Positions 21,823-26,754 of a stretch of DNA of 26,754 nt are shown piece after piece (positions within the stretch are counted from its first letter, which is position 1; each line of letters opens with the position of its first letter). This DNA is from JBAVQS01 sp049694275 (GTDB lineage Bacteria > Chloroflexota > Anaerolineae > UBA4142 > SHND01), in the NCBI GenBank assembly GCA_049694275.1, contig JBAVQS010000356.1:1-26754 (forward strand), written 5' to 3'. Position numbers and translations under genes: made by a program. The notes beneath the pieces were generated by a model, which searched no databases, was not told the origin of the DNA, and saw only the letters and a list, made by a program, of their open reading frames with translations.

Positions 21823-22491
21823 ATGGAATTACGTGAATACTGGCAGATTTTGCGCCGCCGATGGTGGATTCCGGTCGTGCTTCTGGTCCTCGTCGGCGCC
21901 GCTTCGCTCGTCACCTATCGCGCGCCGGCGACCTTGTATCAGGCGAGCCTGCGTTTTACCATCGGCGTGTCGGCCGACCGGAACCTGGTGGGAGTCGATC
22001 CTATTTTGACTGCCTACCAGGCCTCGGAATATATCCGCGACGATTTCGTCGAGATTCTCCACAGCGATATGTTTGCCAACGACGTCAACAGCAACCTGCA
22101 GGGAACGGGCGTCATCGTCGTCAAGGACAATATCGCGGGGGCGGTCGAGAAACAGCGGCGCATCATGTCGATGACGATTACATCGGGCAATCCCGACCAG
22201 GCGCGGGTTATCGCCCAGGCCGCCGCCAAGACACTCGAAACGCAGAACAGCAAATATTTCAAGCAACTCGGCTCGGACGGGGCAACCGTGACGATCATCG
22301 ACGGGCCAGCGGTCACGCCGATCACCCCCGGTCTCCGCGAACGGCTCGATATTCCGATCCGGCTGGCACTGGCGCTCGCGGCCGGGCTCCTTCTTGCCCT
22401 GCTCGTGGACTATATCGATAATGCCATTCGCTCGCCGCGCGAACTCGAAGTGATGGGAATCGCGGTGCTGGGCGAGATACCGGGGAAGTGA
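21823..22491 (+). CDS. Second Wzz/chain-length-determinant-type membrane protein
   Basis: A 222-residue protein related to the one at 6513-7184: both begin with (M)xLREY followed by a basic stretch and Trp-rich membrane entry (RRRWWIPVVLLVL). First helix about 14-32, periplasmic part with a predicted helical region around 120-160, second helix IRLALALAAGLLLALLV, then a short tail. I chose ATG 21823 for this similarity. A GTG at 21760 (overlapping the glycosyltransferase stop) would add 21 residues read from the hairpin, which seems unnatural. No BY-kinase follows; the partner could be the CpsD-type kinase at 5746-6438. It converges with the acyl-CoA dehydrogenase gene, only six bases away. 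Confidence 0.82.
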   Translation: MELREYWQILRRRWWIPVVLLVLVGAASLVTYRAPATLYQASLRFTIGVSADRNLVGVDPILTAYQASEYIRDDFVEILHSDMFANDVNSNLQGTGVIVVKDNIAGAVEKQRRIMSMTITSGNPDQARVIAQAAAKTLETQNSKYFKQLGSDGATVTIIDGPAVTPITPGLRERLDIPIRLALALAAGLLLALLVDYIDNAIRSPRELEVMGIAVLGEIPGK

Positions 22492-22497
22492 GGGTAT

Positions 22498-23646
22498 CTA
22501 GAACCCCATTGACCGGCCGATGATCTCTTTCATGATCTCGTTCGTGCCCGCATAGATGCGCTGAGCGCGAGCGTCCAGGTAGAGGCGGGCAATTGGATAC
22601 TCGGACATAAAACCATAGCCGCCGTGTAACTGGAGGCACTGATCGACCACCCGGCCCTGGAGCTCGGAGGTCCACCATTTTGCCATTGCGGCCGTCTCGG
22701 CAGTGAGCTCACCGGCGTTCAAGTCTTCGATGCAGCGGTCGATAAAGACACGGGCCACCTCCACCTCGGTCGCCATCTCAGCCAGCTTGAAACGCGAGTT
22801 CTGGAACGAGCCGATGGCTTGACCGAACGCGGTGCGGTCCTTGCAGTACTGGACGGTGAGCGCGAGCGCGGTCTCGCACGACGAGACCGCCGTGACCGCG
22901 ACGCTCAGCCGCTCGCGAGGGAGCATGCTCATCAGGTATTTGAATCCCTGCCCCTCCTGGCTGAGCAGGTTGCTAACCGGGACCTGAACATCTTCAAAGA
23001 ACAACTCGGCGGTGTCCTGCGCCTTGAGCCCAATCTTGTCCAGCTTGCGGCCCCGTTTGAACCCCTCCATCCCCCGCTCGACCACGAGCAGACTGATGCC
23101 CCGATGTCCCGCCGATGGGTCCGTCTTGGCGACGACCACCACGAGGTCCGCCAGAATGCCGTTCGTGATAAAGGTCTTGCTCCCATTCAGCACATAGTGA
23201 TCGCCGTGACGAATGGCCGATGTGCGGACCGCCCCCAGGTCGCTGCCCGTATTCGGCTCGGTCATTGCAATCGCCAGGACCGTTTCTCCCGAGCAGACTC
23301 GGGGCAGCCAACGCCTCTTTTGCTCCTCATTCCCATAGCGCAAGAGATAAGGGAGGACAATGTCATTGTGCAGGCTGATCCCGACCCCGGCGCTGGTGGC
23401 GTTGGCGCGCATGACCTCTTCCTGCATGATCGCGCCATAACGATAGTCCTGAATACCCGCGCCGCCATACTCTTCCGGCGCGTCGAGCCCGAGAAAGCCC
23501 TGCTCGCCGGCGTGGGTCCAAAGCTCGCGCGAGACGACGCCGTCCTTTTCCCACTGGTCGTTGTACGGGACGATTTCCTTTTCGACAAAATGCCGAAAGG
23601 ATTCGCGGAACATGTCGTGATCGGAGGTAAAGAGCTTACGCTTCAT
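22498..23646 (-). CDS. Acyl-CoA dehydrogenase
   Basis: A 382-residue FAD enzyme for the alpha,beta-oxidation step of acyl-CoAs. Visible: AMTEPNTGSD (flavin binding), FITNGILADL, DRTAFGQAIGSFQNSRFKLAEM, CLQLHGGYGFMSEYPIARLYLD, and IYAGTNEIMKEIIGRS. The residue that is the catalytic Glu in short/medium-chain enzymes is Ala here (IYAGTNE). A Glu in helix G (Glu245, PRERLSVA) is in the position of the base in long-chain and isovaleryl types, so the long/branched type is inferred. I chose ATG 23646; it overlaps the ligase by 11 bases. An in-frame ATG at 23670 lacks family similarity. Last gene of the acyl-CoA operon. Confidence 0.92.
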   Translation of the reverse strand: MKRKLFTSDHDMFRESFRHFVEKEIVPYNDQWEKDGVVSRELWTHAGEQGFLGLDAPEEYGGAGIQDYRYGAIMQEEVMRANATSAGVGISLHNDIVLPYLLRYGNEEQKRRWLPRVCSGETVLAIAMTEPNTGSDLGAVRTSAIRHGDHYVLNGSKTFITNGILADLVVVVAKTDPSAGHRGISLLVVERGMEGFKRGRKLDKIGLKAQDTAELFFEDVQVPVSNLLSQEGQGFKYLMSMLPRERLSVAVTAVSSCETALALTVQYCKDRTAFGQAIGSFQNSRFKLAEMATEVEVARVFIDRCIEDLNAGELTAETAAMAKWWTSELQGRVVDQCLQLHGGYGFMSEYPIARLYLDARAQRIYAGTNEIMKEIIGRSMGF

Positions 23647-25183
23647 GCGAATATTTCTCCACAAGCACAAATTTGGTCACCTTGCCGGTCGCCGTGCGCG
23701 GCAGCGGCGCGTCGGACCAGATAACCTTTTTCGGCGTCTTGAATCCGGCGATCCGCGCTTTGCAGAACTGGAGGAGCTCTTCCTCCGTGACCTCTGCGCC
23801 CGGCGCCTTGATGACCACCGCCGTCACCGCTTCGCCCCAGAGCGGATCGGGCAGCCCGATGACGGTGCAGTCGGCGACGGCAGGATGGGACATCAGAAGG
23901 CTCTCGACCTCAGTGGAAAAGACATTCTGCCCACCGGTGATGATCATATCCTTGATGCGCCCCGAGAGATAGAGGAACCCCTCCTCGTCAAACTTGCCGA
24001 GGTCGCCCGTATGTACCCAGCCATTGCGAAAGGTGATGGCCGATTTTTTCTCGTCGCGATAATAGGAGGCGGTAGCCCCCGGCGCGCGGCCGATCACCTC
24101 GCCGATCTCGCCCGTTGGCAAGTCCTTGCCATCCGCGCCGATGACGCGGACATCGGCAAAATGAACGACCTGCCCAACGGAATCGGGTTTGCGCTCTTTT
24201 TCGGCGGGCTTGGCCATCGTCAGGACCGCGGTCTCTTGCATCCCATAATATTCATAGATCCTGGGGCAGAGGGTCTTTTTTGCCTTTTCCCGGACGGAGG
24301 CAGGGAGTGGTGAGCCAGCAAAGACGATCGCCCGCAAAGAGGAGAGATCGTGCTGGCCTGCATCTGCATTGGCCATTACCATGCTCGCCATCGTCGGGAC
24401 CCAGTTTGTGATGCTGACCTTTTCGGACTCGATCAGGCCCAGCACCCCCTTGGGATCAAAGTTATAGAGGACATTTTTCGCGCCAACATAGATCGTCGCG
24501 CCGATCCAGGCAAAGCCAACCCGCCCGAACATCGGAAAGACAGTGAGGGCGACGTCATCGATGGTGAGGTCGAACAGAACGGGGAAAATCGCCACAGTGA
24601 GCGCATTGTTGTACTGGGTCAGGATGTATGACTTGGGAAGCCCGGTCGTCCCCGAAGTCAGGTTCATGTAATAGTCGTCTTCTTCGACCACCTCGACGAC
24701 GGGCTCAGCCTCGGGGGAATCGGCCAGGAATTTTTCATAGTTCGTCGCAAAGGGGGCGAGGTTGTTGCCGATGCTGATGAATGCACGAAGCTGGGGCATC
24801 CGGGCACGCGCCGCTTCGGCGATCGGGCCGAACCGGTCTTCATAGAGCAGGGCCCGCACGCCGAAATCGGCCATGAGCTGGATCATTTCGGCCGGCGCGA
24901 GGCGATAGTTGAGGGGCACGCCGACAATACCGGTCTTGGCCAGGGCGAAATACATCTCGACGACCTCGGCGCGGTTCGTGCAGAGAAAGGCGGCCACATC
25001 CCCTTTCTTGAGTCCCAGTCTGAGCAGACCATTGGCCAGCCGGTTGGTTCGCGCGTTGAGTTGCGCAAAGGTGAACCGGCGCCCGGTCGAGGAGCAATAA
25101 ATCGCCTCACGGTCGCGATAGCGGAACGAAGCGACCTTGAGTAGATTGCCGACGGTAACGGTGCCACTCGCTTTCGGTATCAT
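23636..25183 (-). CDS. AMP-forming acyl-CoA synthetase
   Basis: A 515-residue ANL-superfamily ligase that activates a carboxylic acid as acyl-AMP and then transfers it to CoA. Visible: the P-loop NLTSGTTGLPKS, YEYYGMQET, GWVHTGDLGKFDEEGFLYLSGR, the hinge KDMIITGGQNVFSTEVE, and the catalytic Lys in PRTATGKVTKF. The length is normal. The substrate is not visible in the sequence; the neighbours suggest long- or branched-chain fatty acids. GGAGGG lies seven bases before the ATG and the gene follows the CaiB/BaiF gene by 18 bases. Confidence 0.93.
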   Translation of the reverse strand: MIPKASGTVTVGNLLKVASFRYRDREAIYCSSTGRRFTFAQLNARTNRLANGLLRLGLKKGDVAAFLCTNRAEVVEMYFALAKTGIVGVPLNYRLAPAEMIQLMADFGVRALLYEDRFGPIAEAARARMPQLRAFISIGNNLAPFATNYEKFLADSPEAEPVVEVVEEDDYYMNLTSGTTGLPKSYILTQYNNALTVAIFPVLFDLTIDDVALTVFPMFGRVGFAWIGATIYVGAKNVLYNFDPKGVLGLIESEKVSITNWVPTMASMVMANADAGQHDLSSLRAIVFAGSPLPASVREKAKKTLCPRIYEYYGMQETAVLTMAKPAEKERKPDSVGQVVHFADVRVIGADGKDLPTGEIGEVIGRAPGATASYYRDEKKSAITFRNGWVHTGDLGKFDEEGFLYLSGRIKDMIITGGQNVFSTEVESLLMSHPAVADCTVIGLPDPLWGEAVTAVVIKAPGAEVTEEELLQFCKARIAGFKTPKKVIWSDAPLPRTATGKVTKFVLVEKYSHEA

Positions 25184-25201
25184 GAAAATCCCTCCATTGG
25201 G

Positions 25202-26386
25202 TTATTCGCCGAACAGGCCGTGTTCACGCATGCCTGCGATTTCCTCTGCCGTATAGCCGGTCTCTTTCAGCACCTCTTCGGTATGCGCACCGGCAGACGC
25301 TCCGATGTGCCTGTATATTGCCTGACTATCAGAGAATCGATAAGGTGAACCGATCTGCGGCTGGGTTGAGCCGTCGGGCTTGGGGACCTGCACGACCAGG
25401 CCCCGCGCGAGAGTCTGGGGATGGGCCAGCGCCTCGGCCGCAGTCAGGACCGGCTCGACACAGACATCACACCGGCTGAAAATCGCGGCCCATTCCGCCA
25501 AATCCTTTTGGGCCAACGCCTCGCACAATGCTCCCTTGAGCGCGCGCTGGACCGCGGGGTCGGGGTTATAGCCCTGCGGGATGAGATCGGGATGCGCAAT
25601 CGCCTCGCAAAACCCTTCCCAGAATTTGGGTTCGATGCTGCCGACCGAGAGATAGCGGCCATCGCGCGTGCGATAGTAATCGTAATAGCCGCCGCCGTTC
25701 AACGGCATACCCTCATAGCCCGGGTTCTCACCGCCGATCAAGCGCAGGCTCAACGCCAGCCCGTTCCACGCGACCGCCATATCAAACATGCTAATGTCGA
25801 TTGCCTGGCCCATTTCGCTCACCTGGCGCTGGACGACGGCGGCGAGGATACCGACGACCGCGCCGAACGAGCCGCCGCCAACATCGGCCACCTGGAGCCC
25901 CATCCCGGCCGGACCGCTCTCCTTGCGCCCGGTGTGGCTCATCACGCCTGCGAGCGCGAGGTAATTCGCATCGTGCCCGGCGCGGTCCTTGTACGGTCCG
26001 TTCTGCCCATAGCCGGTGATCGAGCAAAAGATCACGCGCGGGTTGATCTGTCGCAGCGCGTCGTAATCGAGGCCAAGGCGCGCCATGACGCCTGGCCGGA
26101 ACTGTTCGACGACGATATCATAATGTTGGACTAGGCGCTTGACCACCTCGCCCGCGCCCGGCTGTTTCAGATCGAGCGCAAGGGAGCGCTTGGACCGGTT
26201 CAAGAGCGCGTGCCATGCCGAGACGTCGCCGTCGAACGGCGGCATGGCGCGCACCAGGTCGAACCGGTTCGGCGCTTCGACGCGCACCACCTCTGCCCCC
26301 AGATCGGCCAGCATCATCGTGGCAAAGGGACCGGGGAGGAGCATCGTGAAATCCAGGATTTTGAGCGAAGCGAGCGGACGATCCAC
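25202..26386 (-). CDS. CaiB/BaiF family protein, probable alpha-methylacyl-CoA racemase
   Basis: A 394-residue class III CoA-transferase-family protein. Residues that match the catalytic set of Mycobacterium tuberculosis MCR and human AMACR are present: Arg97 (VEQFRPGV), His138-Asp139 (AGHDANYLALAG), Asp168 (VADVGGGSFG) and a Glu in VGSIEPKFW. CoA transferases of the family use only the Asp, so a racemase that inverts the 2-methyl centre of acyl-CoAs is the better guess. The start is GTG 26386, two bases after the upstream SDR stop and without a clear SD, so it is coupled; the frame is open further up but that region is SDR coding. The neighbours fit branched-chain acyl degradation. Confidence 0.85.
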   Translation of the reverse strand: MDRPLASLKILDFTMLLPGPFATMMLADLGAEVVRVEAPNRFDLVRAMPPFDGDVSAWHALLNRSKRSLALDLKQPGAGEVVKRLVQHYDIVVEQFRPGVMARLGLDYDALRQINPRVIFCSITGYGQNGPYKDRAGHDANYLALAGVMSHTGRKESGPAGMGLQVADVGGGSFGAVVGILAAVVQRQVSEMGQAIDISMFDMAVAWNGLALSLRLIGGENPGYEGMPLNGGGYYDYYRTRDGRYLSVGSIEPKFWEGFCEAIAHPDLIPQGYNPDPAVQRALKGALCEALAQKDLAEWAAIFSRCDVCVEPVLTAAEALAHPQTLARGLVVQVPKPDGSTQPQIGSPYRFSDSQAIYRHIGASAGAHTEEVLKETGYTAEEIAGMREHGLFGE

Positions 26387-26388
26387 GG

Positions 26389-26754
26389 TTAGATGAGCAA
26401 CCCGCCGCCGGCGACGACGACCTGGCCGCTGATGTAATTCGACTCGGGCGAGCAAAAGAGATAGACGGCGTCGGCGGCCTCTTCCGGCGTGCCAGCGCGG
26501 CCGAGCGGAATGACCTGCTCCATCATCTGGAGCATTTGCGGCTGGACGCCCACCTTGATCTCTTTACCCTCGACCTCGATCGTCGCGGGCTTGTCCGTGA
26601 TCGGCTGGGTGAGTCGCGTCTTGATAAACCCAAAGGCGACGCAGTTCACATTCACCTTATAGCGGCCCCACTCTTTGCAAAGCGTGCGGGTCATGCCGAC
26701 GAGGCCGGCCTTGGCGCTCGAATAGCTGACCTGTCCGGCGTTCCCATAGAGACC
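26389..26754 (-). CDS. SDR-family oxidoreductase, partial (C-terminal part)
   Basis: The minus-strand frame runs open to the window edge; the last 121 residues are seen. The catalytic Tyr and Lys are visible in YSSAKAGLVGMT (Y-x-x-x-K), followed by NCVAFGFIKTRLTQ and the classical C-terminus IPLGRAGTPEEAADAVYLFCSP, YISGQVVVAGGG. The pattern is FabG-like/3-hydroxyacyl-CoA dehydrogenase-like, so in this operon it could oxidise a 3-hydroxyacyl-CoA. The Rossmann nucleotide-binding part is outside the window. It ends two bases before the racemase-like gene. Confidence 0.9.
   Translation of the reverse strand, partial: GLYGNAGQVSYSSAKAGLVGMTRTLCKEWGRYKVNVNCVAFGFIKTRLTQPITDKPATIEVEGKEIKVGVQPQMLQMMEQVIPLGRAGTPEEAADAVYLFCSPESNYISGQVVVAGGGLLI

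Noticed and set aside
1..26754. Mobile elements, CRISPR arrays, prophage genes
   Set aside because: No transposase, integrase, phage structural gene or regularly spaced direct repeats were seen; all genes look chromosomal and housekeeping or surface-polysaccharide related.

Overview
This window (GC-rich, about 60% by eye) carries 24 protein genes I can support plus one short leader peptide. It looks like a Chloroflexota-type (Anaerolineae-like) or otherwise deep-branching bacterial chromosome. The hints are a fused shikimate kinase/dehydroquinate synthase, a thermotogal/chloroflexal-like order of aromatic genes, a YitJ-type homocysteine methyltransferase/MTHFR fusion, two Wzz-type proteins, and mRNAs with almost no 5' leader. 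This is inference from gene content; there is no rRNA here to settle it. I see no mobile element, CRISPR array or tRNA.

Left part, minus strand. Positions 1-2873 are an apparent operon: a class III-like sirtuin, a lipid-kinase-family protein, a flavin reductase, and a partial two-TM/TrkA-N channel-like protein. It is headed by a good promoter at 2909-2937. Positions 3027-7184 are an exopolysaccharide operon: wzz, cpsD-type BY-kinase, rfbA, two tandem paralogous small proteins, rfbB. It ends at a clear Rho-independent terminator at 3027-3059. Its spacers hold small palindromes and hairpins.

Middle part, minus strand. Positions 7301-15157 are one tightly packed aromatic amino acid operon: leader peptide, aroH-type chorismate mutase, type I-beta DAHP synthase, tyrA, aroA, aroE, aroC, aroKB fusion, aroQ. 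All seven steps from PEP plus erythrose-4-phosphate to chorismate are present, and so is the branch to tyrosine. The genes mostly overlap by 1 to 11 bases. The most interesting object in the window lies upstream. A 29-residue leader peptide (15068-15157) contains four Phe and four Tyr and starts about five bases after the predicted transcription start. It is followed by alternative hairpin segments and a strong terminator (15013-15045) just before aroH. This has the parts of a ribosome-mediated Phe/Tyr attenuator controlling the whole chorismate pathway.

Right part. A divergent promoter region (15162-15308) separates the aro operon from plus-strand genes: leucyl aminopeptidase; the homocysteine S-methyltransferase/MTHFR fusion (apparently leaderless); a lipoprotein with a possible NTF2-like fold; a response regulator with a degenerate GGDEF domain; a GT4 glycosyltransferase; and a second Wzz protein. 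A perfect 23-bp inverted repeat lies between the last two. Converging on these from the right is a minus-strand acyl-CoA operon (22498-26754): partial SDR, alpha-methylacyl-CoA racemase-like CaiB/BaiF protein, acyl-CoA synthetase, acyl-CoA dehydrogenase. It probably degrades branched or long-chain acyl groups.
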